A DNA stretch of 64,000 nt, from NCBI RefSeq assembly GCF_003031675.1, contig NZ_PYWX01000087.1:1-64000 (forward strand), in the 5' to 3' direction. The translations under genes were made by a program, and so were the position numbers. Shown piece after piece: positions 8,610 through 16,579 of this stretch; within the stretch, counting starts at the first letter, position 1, and each line of letters starts with the position of its first letter. The DNA is from Pseudomonas palleroniana (GTDB lineage: Bacteria > Pseudomonadota > Gammaproteobacteria > Pseudomonadales > Pseudomonadaceae). The notes beneath the pieces are model-generated. The model saw only the letters and a list, made by a program, of their open reading frames with translations. It made no database searches and was not told the DNA's origin.

Positions 8610-8626
8610 CTCAGCATTCGTGCCAA
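8610..8626 (-). promoter_or_regulatory. Sigma-54 promoter of hmp
   Basis: On the minus strand the sequence reads TTGGCACGAATGCTGAG. TGGCACG is a perfect -24 element. The -12 element CTGAG is imperfect against TTGCW, but its TG is at the right spacing. The promoter lies 40 bases upstream of the hmp start, as expected for a gene controlled by a NorR-type activator. Confidence 0.7.
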
Positions 8627-8666
8627 CTTTTTATTGGTTATTTTTCAATTATTTAAATATTTTGTA

Positions 8667-8677
8667 GTCAGTATGAC
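8667..8677. promoter_or_regulatory. NorR-binding site 1
   Basis: GTCAGTATGAC fits the NorR core GT-N7-AC and is embedded in a longer near-palindrome, GTAGTCAGTATGACCTAC. It lies 41 bases upstream of the sigma-54 promoter, a normal enhancer position. Confidence 0.65.
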
Positions 8678-8692
8678 CTACCACAACTTATA

Positions 8693-8703
8693 GTCATAAG
8701 GAC
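8693..8703. promoter_or_regulatory. NorR-binding site 2
   Basis: GTCATAAGGAC fits GT-N7-AC. It ends 14 bases before the norR start codon, so NorR bound here could also repress its own gene. The centre-to-centre distance to site 1 is 26 bases. Confidence 0.6.
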
Positions 8704-8717
8704 TACAAGGAGTCATT

Positions 8718-10268
8718 ATGACTGCGCAATCGTTGCTCACGACCCTGCTGCCTCTGGTCGCCGACTTGTCCCGCGAGCTGCCTGAGGGCGAGCGCTACCG
8801 CCGCTTGCTACAAGCCATGCGCGCCCTGCTGCCGTGCGATGCCGCCGCGTTGCTGCGCCTGGACGGCGAATGGCTGGTGCCCTTGGCGGTCGACGGCTTG
8901 AGCCCCGATACCCTCGGGCGGCGTTTCAAGGTCAGCGAACACCCGCGCTTTGCCGTGCTGTTGAGCAGCCCCGGCCCGACCCGCTTCGACAGCGACAGCG
9001 AACTGCCCGACCCTTACGACGGCCTGGTCGATGGCGTGCATGGGCATCTGCAAGTGCACGACTGCATGGGATGCCCGCTGTTTGTCGACGATCACCCCTG
9101 GGGCCTGCTGACCCTCGACGCCCTGGATACCGAGCGCTTCGAGCGCGTCGAACTGGATGCCCTGCAAGCCTTCGCCAGCCTCGCGGCCGCCACCGTCAAC
9201 GTCGCCGCACGTATCGAACACCTGGCCCTGCGTGCCGAAGATGAGCACCAGCGCGCCGAGATTTATCGTCAGGCCAGCGGCCAGCAGCACAAGGAAATGA
9301 TCGGCCAGAGCAAGGCCCACAAGCGCCTGGAGGAGGAAATCAAGCTGGTGGGCAGCAGCGACCTGACCGTGCTGATCACCGGCGAAACCGGGGTGGGCAA
9401 GGAATTGGTCGCGCAAGCCCTCCACGCCGCTTCGCACCGCGCCGAAAAACCACTGATAAGCCTCAACTGCGCGGCGCTGCCGGAGACGCTGGTGGAGAGC
9501 GAACTGTTCGGCCATGTGCGCGGTGCCTTCACCGGCGCGTTGAACGAGCGCCGGGGCAAGTTCGAGCTGGCCAATGGCGGCACCTTGTTTCTGGACGAAG
9601 TGGGCGAATTGTCGCTGAGCGTACAAGCCAAACTGCTGCGCGTACTGCAAAGCGGCCAGTTGCAGCGCCTGGGCTCGGACAAAGAGCACCAGGTGGATGT
9701 GCGCCTCATCGCCGCCACCAACCGCGACCTGGCCGAAGAAGTCCGCAATGGCCGTTACCGCGCCGACTTTTACCACCGCCTGAGCGTGTACCCGCTACAA
9801 GTGCCGGCGTTGCGCGAGCGTGGCCGCGATGTGCTGCTGTTGGCGGGGTTCTTCCTGGAGCAGAACCGCTCGCGCATGGGCTTGGGCAGCCTGCGCCTGA
9901 GCAGCGACGCGCAGGCAGCGCTATTGGCCTACAACTGGCCGGGCAATGTACGCGAGCTGGAGCATTTGATCGGACGCAGCGCCCTGAAGGCCCTGGGCAA
10001 CTGCCGCGAACGCCCGAAGATCCTGAGCCTGAGTGCCCAGGACCTGGACTTGCCCGACATCAGCACGTCGCCTGAGGTCGAAACGCCACCCGCACCGGCC
10101 CCCACGGTGACTGGCGACCTGCGCCAGGCCACCGAGCATTATCAGCGCCAGCTGATCAGCGCCTGCCTGGAGCGCCACCAGCACAACTGGGCCGGCGCCG
10201 CCCGCGAACTGGGCCTGGACCGCGCCAACCTGGGCCGCCTGGCCAAACGCCTGGGCCTCAAACCGTAG
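8718..10268 (+). CDS. norR: NO-responsive sigma-54-dependent activator NorR
   Basis: NorR senses NO through iron in its N-terminal GAF domain (residues ~1-170) and activates sigma-54 promoters. The central AAA+ domain has Walker A GETGVGKE, the sigma-54 contact loop GAFTGA and Walker B LFLDEVGEL. The C-terminus is a Fis-type helix-turn-helix (NWAGAARELGLDRANLGRLAKRLG). The start has AAGGAG. It is divergent from hmp, its likely target. The stop codon TAG lies inside the palindromic repeat that begins at 10265. Confidence 0.94.
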   Translation: MTAQSLLTTLLPLVADLSRELPEGERYRRLLQAMRALLPCDAAALLRLDGEWLVPLAVDGLSPDTLGRRFKVSEHPRFAVLLSSPGPTRFDSDSELPDPYDGLVDGVHGHLQVHDCMGCPLFVDDHPWGLLTLDALDTERFERVELDALQAFASLAAATVNVAARIEHLALRAEDEHQRAEIYRQASGQQHKEMIGQSKAHKRLEEEIKLVGSSDLTVLITGETGVGKELVAQALHAASHRAEKPLISLNCAALPETLVESELFGHVRGAFTGALNERRGKFELANGGTLFLDEVGELSLSVQAKLLRVLQSGQLQRLGSDKEHQVDVRLIAATNRDLAEEVRNGRYRADFYHRLSVYPLQVPALRERGRDVLLLAGFFLEQNRSRMGLGSLRLSSDAQAALLAYNWPGNVRELEHLIGRSALKALGNCRERPKILSLSAQDLDLPDISTSPEVETPPAPAPTVTGDLRQATEHYQRQLISACLERHQHNWAGAARELGLDRANLGRLAKRLGLKP

Positions 10269-10395
10269 TGAGCGGGCTCGCCCCGCGCTGGGGGGCGAAG
10301 CCGCCCCAACAAAGACGCCGCGGTATTTCAGGAGACCGAGGTGCCTGGGTTTGGGGCGGCTGCGCCCCCCAGCGCGGGGCAAGCCCGCTCACTAC
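10265..10395 (+). repeat. Palindromic repeat, copy 2 (complete)
   Basis: This complete ~131-bp copy runs from GTAGTGAGCGGG to CCCGCTCACTAC with a long imperfect stem and a loop of about 45 bases. It fills the whole gap between the convergent genes norR and the EamA transporter gene. Its first bases provide the norR stop codon, and it ends 1 base before the stop of the other gene. It may act as a bidirectional terminator. Confidence 0.88.
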
Positions 10396-10396
10396 T

Positions 10397-11296
10397 TCAA
10401 GCAGTGGCGCGCGCTGGAGTCAATGTCGGCTTGGGCTTTCTGAATACCAGCACATTGCCCAACATCACCAGCACCAACCCCATCAGCGCCGGCGCGGTCC
10501 ATTGATAGCCCTCGGCAAACGCCGACACGTTCAGCGCCACCACCGGGAACAGCACCGTGCAATAAGCTGCGCGCTCCGGCCCCATGCGGCCGACCAGCGT
10601 GAGGTAGGCGGTAAAGCCGATCACCGAACCTGGGATCACCAGGTACCCCAGCGCGCCGATGTAACGTGCACTCCAATCCATATCGAACGGGATACCGCGC
10701 ACGGCACAGTAGGTCGCCAGCATCGCCGAGCCATACGCCATGCCCCAGGCATTGGTGGTCAACGGCTTGAGCCCGGCCTTTTGCTGCAGGCTCGACAACA
10801 TATTGCCCGCCGAAAAGCACATCGTGCCGAGCAACGCCAGGCCCAGGCCGAGCAAGGTCTGCGGGCTGGCGGTATGCCCGACCAGCTCCGGCCAGAACAG
10901 CAGGCCCAGGCCCAGTAACCCCAGCGCGCCGCCCATCAATACGTTACGCGCGACCCGTTGGCCGAAGAACACCCGGGCATTCAAGGCGTTCCACAGCGTG
11001 GCCGTGGAAAACACCACCGCCACCAACCCGCTGGGAATCCACTGGCTGGCGGTGAGAAAACACATGAAGTTGACGCAGAACAGGCACACCCCCTGGGCCA
11101 GGCAAATCAGGTGCCCGCGCCGGTTCATCACCTGCAGCTTGCGGCTGAGCAGCAACAACGCGAACAACACCAACGCCGCCAGGCCGAAGCGATAGACGAT
11201 CGACACCGGAATCGCCACTACGCCCAACTGCCATTTGAGGGCAATCCAGGTAGTGCCCCAGATCAGCACCGTGAGTAAATACAGGAAAAGGTTCAT
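10397..11296 (-). CDS. EamA/DMT-family transporter
   Basis: This is an inner-membrane exporter-type permease of the drug/metabolite transporter superfamily. The start at 11296 has GGAG upstream and gives a 299-residue protein with ten hydrophobic helices in two EamA repeats. The typical N-terminal motif IWGTTWIALKW is present. It is divergent from an AraC-type regulator gene 136 bases away, which could control it. The substrate cannot be read from sequence. Confidence 0.87.
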   Translation of the reverse strand: MNLFLYLLTVLIWGTTWIALKWQLGVVAIPVSIVYRFGLAALVLFALLLLSRKLQVMNRRGHLICLAQGVCLFCVNFMCFLTASQWIPSGLVAVVFSTATLWNALNARVFFGQRVARNVLMGGALGLLGLGLLFWPELVGHTASPQTLLGLGLALLGTMCFSAGNMLSSLQQKAGLKPLTTNAWGMAYGSAMLATYCAVRGIPFDMDWSARYIGALGYLVIPGSVIGFTAYLTLVGRMGPERAAYCTVLFPVVALNVSAFAEGYQWTAPALMGLVLVMLGNVLVFRKPKPTLTPARATA

Positions 11297-11432
11297 AGCG
11301 GGCTCCGTCGATTGAGCCACAGTGTCGCCGCCGCCCTGGCAACTGCGCTTGCACATTCTTGCGCTTTTGTCGGGCGGTGGGATCACAGCGCCGACCGCCC
11401 GGAGTAGGATGCAAGGCGCCGGAGAATACGCC

Positions 11433-12308
11433 ATGCCAACCCTGGAATCGCTGCAGGTCTTTCAGTCCCTTAACCGCTCGCCCAACGCACGCCTGGAAGC
11501 CTGCGCCGAGCTCGGTGACGGTTTGTCCGCGGCCTTGTGGAGCAACCACCACGATGCCCAGGATTACCAGGCGCCCGACCATCACACCCTGTCTTGCTAC
11601 ATCGGCGGCGGCACCGGCACGTTCCGGCGTGACCAGCCGGGCACCAAGGGCGGGCCGGACAAGCTGTGCATCCTGCCCGCCGAGCATCAGTCGGCCTGGG
11701 TGATCAACGGCGAAATTCGCCTGGCCCATGTGTATTTCAGCGCGGAGCAATTTGCCCTGGGCTGCGTCACACTGCTTGACCGTGAGCCACGCGCGCTGCA
11801 ACTGCGCGAAAGCACCTTCCTGGAAGATGCCGCCCAGGCCCGCCGCTTTCACCGCTTGATCGCCCTGAACTGGCATGAGCCCGGCGAACGCCTGCTGACC
11901 AGCAGCCTGGCCCATGAAATGCTCAGCCACACCCTGCTCAGCCAGGTTGGCGCACGCGACGGGCTGCGGTTGAAAGGCGGGCTGGCGGCCCATCAGCGCC
12001 GGCTGTTGATCGAGTACATCGACCAGCATCTGCAAGACCCGATCAGCCTGGGCCAGCTGGCCGGGCTGTGTGCGCTGTCGGAATACCATTTTGCGCGGAT
12101 GTTCCGCCAGAGTTTCGGCCTGCCGCCCCATCAGTATCTCTTGGCGCGACGCCTGGCGCGTGCGCAAGCCCTTCTGCGCGGCGGCGGATTGCCCTTGGGT
12201 GAGATCGCCTGGATGTGCGGCTTCTCCAGCGCCAGCCACTTCACCCATCGTTTTCGCCAGGCCCTGGGCGCCACGCCCGGTGAATACCGCCAGGCCTTGC
12301 GCAGCTAG
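11433..12308 (+). CDS. AraC-family transcriptional regulator
   Basis: This is a 291-residue regulator starting at the ATG at 11433 (GGAG 11 bases upstream). The N-terminal half is a cupin-like sensing domain. The C-terminal ~100 residues form the two helix-turn-helix AraC domain, with ISLGQLAGLCALSEYHFARMF and the conserved GEIAWMCGFSSASHFTHRFRQ region. It is divergent from the EamA transporter gene, a common regulator/exporter arrangement. It converges with the LuxR-type gene, and both end on the same CTAG. Confidence 0.88.
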   Translation: MPTLESLQVFQSLNRSPNARLEACAELGDGLSAALWSNHHDAQDYQAPDHHTLSCYIGGGTGTFRRDQPGTKGGPDKLCILPAEHQSAWVINGEIRLAHVYFSAEQFALGCVTLLDREPRALQLRESTFLEDAAQARRFHRLIALNWHEPGERLLTSSLAHEMLSHTLLSQVGARDGLRLKGGLAAHQRRLLIEYIDQHLQDPISLGQLAGLCALSEYHFARMFRQSFGLPPHQYLLARRLARAQALLRGGGLPLGEIAWMCGFSSASHFTHRFRQALGATPGEYRQALRS

Positions 12309-14800
12309 GCCATCAAGCCCAAGGTCTTGGCCTTGGCCACCGCCTGGGTTCGTCGCTCCACGCCCAGTTTGCTATGGATACGCCGGGCATGGGTTTTGAC
12401 GGTGTGCAGGGAAATAAACAGTCGGTCGGCGATTTCCAGGTTGGAGTTGCCCAGGGCGATCAACTGCAACACTTCCAGCTCACGCTGACTCAGGGGATTG
12501 TCCGCCGCGCCCGCTGGTGACACTGGCGTCTCCAGGCCCAATTCGCTCAACAGCCCAGGCGAGCGCAAACGCAGCTCGCGCAGCGCCTGCTGCACCTGGC
12601 AACGTTGCGCCAGCGCCTGCCCGGTTTGCAGCGCATGGCGGGCCAGCGCCGGGTCGCCCAACTGCCAGGCCACTTCACCCAGCACCAGGTGCAATTCGGT
12701 TTCCAGGCACAGCATGCCGCGCTGGCGAGTGGTCTCGAGCAGGGCATTGAGGCGTGCGATAGGTTGATCGGCGCAACCCAGCTTGACCTCGGCCAGCACC
12801 AGCAGGTACTCCAGGCGCGGCACCAGTTCCAGGGTGGCCGGCGGCGCCTGGCGAGCCTGGGGGCCACGAAAGTGACGCAATACCCGACGCACCGCCTCTA
12901 CCGTCAGTTCGGCACGCCCCTGCTGCAACCAGAAATGCCCGCTGACCAACAACAGCACGGCGCGGTAGACCGTGTCCGGCACATGGCGTTGCTGCATCAG
13001 CCGTTCGGCGTCACGCAACTGGATAAAGGCCTGGGCGTAATCGCCATGGTTGGCCGCCAGCAACGCCAAACCGAGAAATCCATACAGCACGCGCTTGTCG
13101 TGGCTGTGCAGGCACAGGTTCAACCCTTCGGTGAAACACTCGGTCGCCAGCGCGTCTTGCCCTTGGCGCAACGCCAGGTGCCCACGTCGCAGGGCGATAC
13201 GCCCGGCCAGTGGCCCGGCCTTGAGCCGCTGGCGAACCAGCATGGCCTGTACCGTCTCCAGCAAGCTCTGGGCCCGATAGGGTGCACCGCGCTGCTCCAG
13301 CAATTGAGCATGATCCAGCTCAAGCAGGGCCTCCAGGATCAGCGAGCCATGGGCACGGGCCAGGCACAGAGCTTCACGATTCAAGGCTTGAGCCACGTCC
13401 AGTTCACCGCGCAGCAAGGCTTGCTGGGTCAGGCCCGACAGGCACATCAAACGTGAGGTCCAAGCGCTGTCGGGCAAGGCTTGCAGCGCTTCCAGAAAAT
13501 GCTCGCGGGAGTGCTCGGCATCGCCGCCCAGATGCAACAGCCAGCCCCATTGGGCCTGCCAACGGGCCAGCAAATGGCACTGCTGCGCCGCCGTCGGCTG
13601 CGGCGTAAACCGTGCGAGCTGGTCGATACACAGGCCTGCTTGTTCAAAGCGCCCTGCAAACAGCAAGGCAGCCGTCATCAGCCCGACCCGTTGCGCCGAG
13701 CCCAACATCAATTCATCCCCGTGCTGCTCATGCAGGCGCAACAACAGCACGGCGTTTTCCCCGCGGAACAAATCCTCGAAACTGAAATGCTGCAACAGGC
13801 TGACCGCCACTTCGTACTCTTCGGCCAGCAGCGCCTGTTCAAAGGCGGCTTGCCAGTCGCTTTCTGCGCTGAACCACTGGCAGGCGCGTCGATGCCAGGA
13901 GCGCTTGGCCGGCCAGGGCGTCTCACGCAGCAGTCGCGCCAGAGGCGGGAATACCTGCAGCCAGTCCGGGGTGTCTTCCCAGGGCTGGATGAACGCACCG
14001 AGGGCCTGCAACTCGCGCAGGTAGTGGTCACCGTCACCGAAGCCGAACAGGTGCTCACATAACCCCGGATTAAAGCGTGGCATGTGGGCCAGCACGCGCC
14101 AGGCTTCGGCCAATTCAGCAGGCAGGGTGCTGAATAGCTCATGTTGCAGGTAGTCGAGCAAGGTCTTGTCGGGATGACCGTCGCCAAGCAAGGCAATGCG
14201 CACCCCGGCGCACCAGCCGCCACTGAACTGCATCACACGCTCGAGGGTCGACCCGTCGCCGAGCAATCGCTGGATTTCCGCTGGGCTGAACAGCAGCTCG
14301 TGGCACTCCCACAGCTCATCGTCGAGCAGCAGGCGTGGCCAGTTGCACGCTGGGCGCCGCCGTACGCCCAGCCACCAGGTGAGTGCCGGGCTGGCGGCGC
14401 TGAGCAGGCGGTCAAGCAAGGCGTCCAGTTCGGGCGCGGGCACACGGCAAAAATCATCGAGGAACACCCAACCCGGCGGCTGCCAGCGGCCAAGGTCGAG
14501 CAACAAGGTAGCTTCGTCGATAAAAGACAGACCCAGGTTCTGCGCCAACCGCCGGCAGAACTCCAAGGGTGTGAGCGCGGCGCCATTGAGGGGCAGCCAA
14601 TAGACCTGGCAGCCTGCCGGCGCCTGCAAGGCACACTCGGCCAGCAGCGCACTTTTGCCGCTGCCACCGGGCGCGCACAGCAGCTTCACCCGGGCCGACG
14701 CGGCCAGCAACGGCTCGGCCAGGCGTGGTCGCAACAGATGATGGGCGGACAGCCGGGGCATGAATCCAGGACGGTCCAGGCAGCGTGTCATGGCAGTCAT
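12305..14800 (-). CDS. MalT-like LuxR-family ATP-dependent regulator
   Basis: This is a large (831 residues) STAND-type transcriptional activator. Walker A APGGSGKS is at residues 43-50, followed by a nucleotide-binding region. A long helical stretch with TPR-like repeats (about 330-740) follows, and a C-terminal LuxR helix-turn-helix (LSQRELEVLQLIALGNSNLEIADRL) covers the last 65 residues. Family members are switched on by a small ligand plus ATP. It is upstream of, and on the same strand as, nothing obvious: the DUF1329/DUF1302 genes lie before it on the minus strand and may be its targets. Confidence 0.87.
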   Translation of the reverse strand: MTAMTRCLDRPGFMPRLSAHHLLRPRLAEPLLAASARVKLLCAPGGSGKSALLAECALQAPAGCQVYWLPLNGAALTPLEFCRRLAQNLGLSFIDEATLLLDLGRWQPPGWVFLDDFCRVPAPELDALLDRLLSAASPALTWWLGVRRRPACNWPRLLLDDELWECHELLFSPAEIQRLLGDGSTLERVMQFSGGWCAGVRIALLGDGHPDKTLLDYLQHELFSTLPAELAEAWRVLAHMPRFNPGLCEHLFGFGDGDHYLRELQALGAFIQPWEDTPDWLQVFPPLARLLRETPWPAKRSWHRRACQWFSAESDWQAAFEQALLAEEYEVAVSLLQHFSFEDLFRGENAVLLLRLHEQHGDELMLGSAQRVGLMTAALLFAGRFEQAGLCIDQLARFTPQPTAAQQCHLLARWQAQWGWLLHLGGDAEHSREHFLEALQALPDSAWTSRLMCLSGLTQQALLRGELDVAQALNREALCLARAHGSLILEALLELDHAQLLEQRGAPYRAQSLLETVQAMLVRQRLKAGPLAGRIALRRGHLALRQGQDALATECFTEGLNLCLHSHDKRVLYGFLGLALLAANHGDYAQAFIQLRDAERLMQQRHVPDTVYRAVLLLVSGHFWLQQGRAELTVEAVRRVLRHFRGPQARQAPPATLELVPRLEYLLVLAEVKLGCADQPIARLNALLETTRQRGMLCLETELHLVLGEVAWQLGDPALARHALQTGQALAQRCQVQQALRELRLRSPGLLSELGLETPVSPAGAADNPLSQRELEVLQLIALGNSNLEIADRLFISLHTVKTHARRIHSKLGVERRTQAVAKAKTLGLMA

Positions 14801-14911
14801 TGCTGCATCCTGCTTTTTTATTGTTATGCGATCTGGGGCCTACCCTAGTCCTGTGGTGAGGGGTTATTGAAGAAGTATTCAGCACACTGATTGTCAGCCA
14901 TGCACAAAACC

Positions 14912-15174
14912 AAATGTGGGACGGGGCTTGCCCTAATGCTAGTCAATTAAGAGAACCTGCCGCGGCCAAACTCTGTAGTGAGCGGGCTTGTCCCGCGCTG
15001 GGTGGCAAAGCCGCCCCAACAAAGACGCCGCGGTATTTCAGAAGAACCGAGGTGCCTGGGTTTGGGGCGGCTGCGCCACCCAGCGCGGGGCAAGCCCGCT
15101 CACTACGGATGACGTGTTCTACATCCCACCCTTTAACTGACTGGCATTAGGGTTTGCCCCCCTCCCACATTTTT
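14912..15174. repeat. REP palindrome split by another palindrome
   Basis: The left arm (14912-14950) contains GCTTGCCCTAATGC then AGTCAATTAA. The right arm (15131-15174) contains TTAACTGACTGGCATTAGGG and CCTCCCACATTTTT. They pair as one REP-type stem, but the loop holds the complete unrelated palindrome 14975-15106. This is the signature of one repeat inserted into another. Confidence 0.75.
14975..15106 (+). repeat. Palindromic repeat, copy 3 (complete, nested)
   Basis: This 132-bp copy runs from GTAGTGAGCGGG to CCCGCTCACTAC and is nearly identical to the copy at 10265-10395, including the loop. One arm has GGCAAAGCCG where the other copies have GGCG(C/A)AGCCG, a small divergence. Confidence 0.88.
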
Positions 15175-15193
15175 ATTGCGTTTCAAACAGGCA

Positions 15194-16552
15194 TTATCGA
15201 ACGCCCTCGGACCTCAACGCCGCCGGGGTGTAATCCGCAGCCTTGGCCGCAAAACCGAACACGAAGCTGCTCTTCTCCTCGTTCTTCATGCCCAAGGCGA
15301 TGTAGCGCCCGGCGATGATGTCGTACAGGGTTTCCACGGTGTAGGCCGGCACCTGGTGGTCATAGTAGAACTGTGCATGGCCTTCGGCCACACGCCACAG
15401 CTGGCCACGGCCGTCGTAGTGGTCCACCAGCGCGACTTGCCAGCTGTCTTCGTCGATGTACATGTGGCGCTTGGCGTAGATGTGCCGCTCACTCGGCTTG
15501 ACGGTGCCGACCACTTCCCACACGCGGTGCAGTTCGTAGCGGGTGAGGTCCTGGTTGATGTGCCCGGCCTTGATGATGTCGTCGTACTTGAGGGTCGGCG
15601 AATCAAGCTTGTAGCTGTTGTAGGGGATGTACATCTCTTTTTTGCCAATCAGCTTCCAGTCATAACGATCCGGAGCGCCGGAGAACATGTCGAAGTTGTC
15701 GGTGGTACGCAGGCCGTCGGAGGCCGTGCCCGGGCCGTCATAGGACACCTGCGGTGCACGCCGCACGCGGCGCTGGCCGGCGTTGTAGATCCAGGCCAGG
15801 CGCGGTTCCTTCACCTGGTCGAGGGTTTCGTGCACCAGCAGCACGTTGCCCGCCAGGCGCGCCGGCGCGGTCACCGACTGCTTGAAGAAGCTCAGCACGT
15901 TGGCCGCTTTGGCCTGATCGATATCCGGAATCGCTTGGGGCACCGCCACCTCTTCCTCGAAACGGATCGGCGTGTAGCTGCCGTTGGTCTGCGGGGTGGC
16001 CTGGGTGATGATGCGCTTGAGGTTACCGCCGTGGTAACGGGTGATGTGGTTCCACAGCACTTCCACGCCGTTCTTGGGGATCGGGAACGCGTAGTAACGG
16101 TTGCCGGTGAAGTTCTCCAGGCCGTTGCCGTCGTTGATGGCGTGCACGTTCAGCGCGCTGCGCTTGATCGACTCGTAGATGTCCGGTGGCAGGTTGACCG
16201 TACGGTGGCTGGGGTACACCGGGATCTTGTAGGTTTCGGGGTAGCGCTTGAACATCGCCACCTGGCCATCGGAGAGTTTGTCCTTGTACTTGTCCACCGT
16301 CGCTGCGGTGATCACGAACAGCGGTTTTTCACTGGCGAACGGGTCGGCCAGGAAGCCCTTGCTGTCCACCGCTCCGGCATTTTTCGGAATGCCGCCGGTC
16401 CAGGCCGGGATCGAGCCATCGGCGTTGCCGGCTTTCTCGGCGCCGACCGGGGTCAGGGTCGTGCCCAGCTTGGCGGCTTCTTCAGGCGACACCGCCGCCA
16501 TCACGTTGGCGGCCAATACACTCAGCGCCATCACTGCAAATAGCTTACGCAT
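15194..16552 (-). CDS. DUF1329 periplasmic/outer-membrane protein
   Basis: This 452-residue exported protein has a signal peptide (residues 1-19, cleavage after NVMA). It belongs to the DUF1329 family, whose fold resembles the LolA/LolB lipoprotein-sorting proteins. It lies 27 bases after the DUF1302 gene in the same operon. In pseudomonads this pair usually accompanies hydrophobic-substrate catabolism or export genes, sometimes with an RND permease. No RND gene is present here. A role in moving a hydrophobic compound across the envelope is inferred. Confidence 0.82.
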   Translation of the reverse strand: MRKLFAVMALSVLAANVMAAVSPEEAAKLGTTLTPVGAEKAGNADGSIPAWTGGIPKNAGAVDSKGFLADPFASEKPLFVITAATVDKYKDKLSDGQVAMFKRYPETYKIPVYPSHRTVNLPPDIYESIKRSALNVHAINDGNGLENFTGNRYYAFPIPKNGVEVLWNHITRYHGGNLKRIITQATPQTNGSYTPIRFEEEVAVPQAIPDIDQAKAANVLSFFKQSVTAPARLAGNVLLVHETLDQVKEPRLAWIYNAGQRRVRRAPQVSYDGPGTASDGLRTTDNFDMFSGAPDRYDWKLIGKKEMYIPYNSYKLDSPTLKYDDIIKAGHINQDLTRYELHRVWEVVGTVKPSERHIYAKRHMYIDEDSWQVALVDHYDGRGQLWRVAEGHAQFYYDHQVPAYTVETLYDIIAGRYIALGMKNEEKSSFVFGFAAKAADYTPAALRSEGVR

Positions 16553-16579
16553 AGGTTCTTGTCCTTCCTTAAAACCAGA

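Larger units (their letters stand above)
14801..15193. other. Repeat-filled intergenic region
   Basis: The 393-base gap between the MalT-like regulator gene and the DUF1329 gene is almost entirely repeat DNA: an outer REP palindrome (14912-14950 and 15131-15174) interrupted by a complete copy of the ~132-bp palindrome. The ~110 bases next to the regulator start should hold its promoter. No ORF is credible here. Confidence 0.7.

Noticed and set aside
10944..12248. 434-residue minus-strand frame across the AraC gene
   Set aside because: Covers the EamA/AraC divergent promoter region and most of the AraC gene, in which a clear AraC domain is seen on the plus strand.
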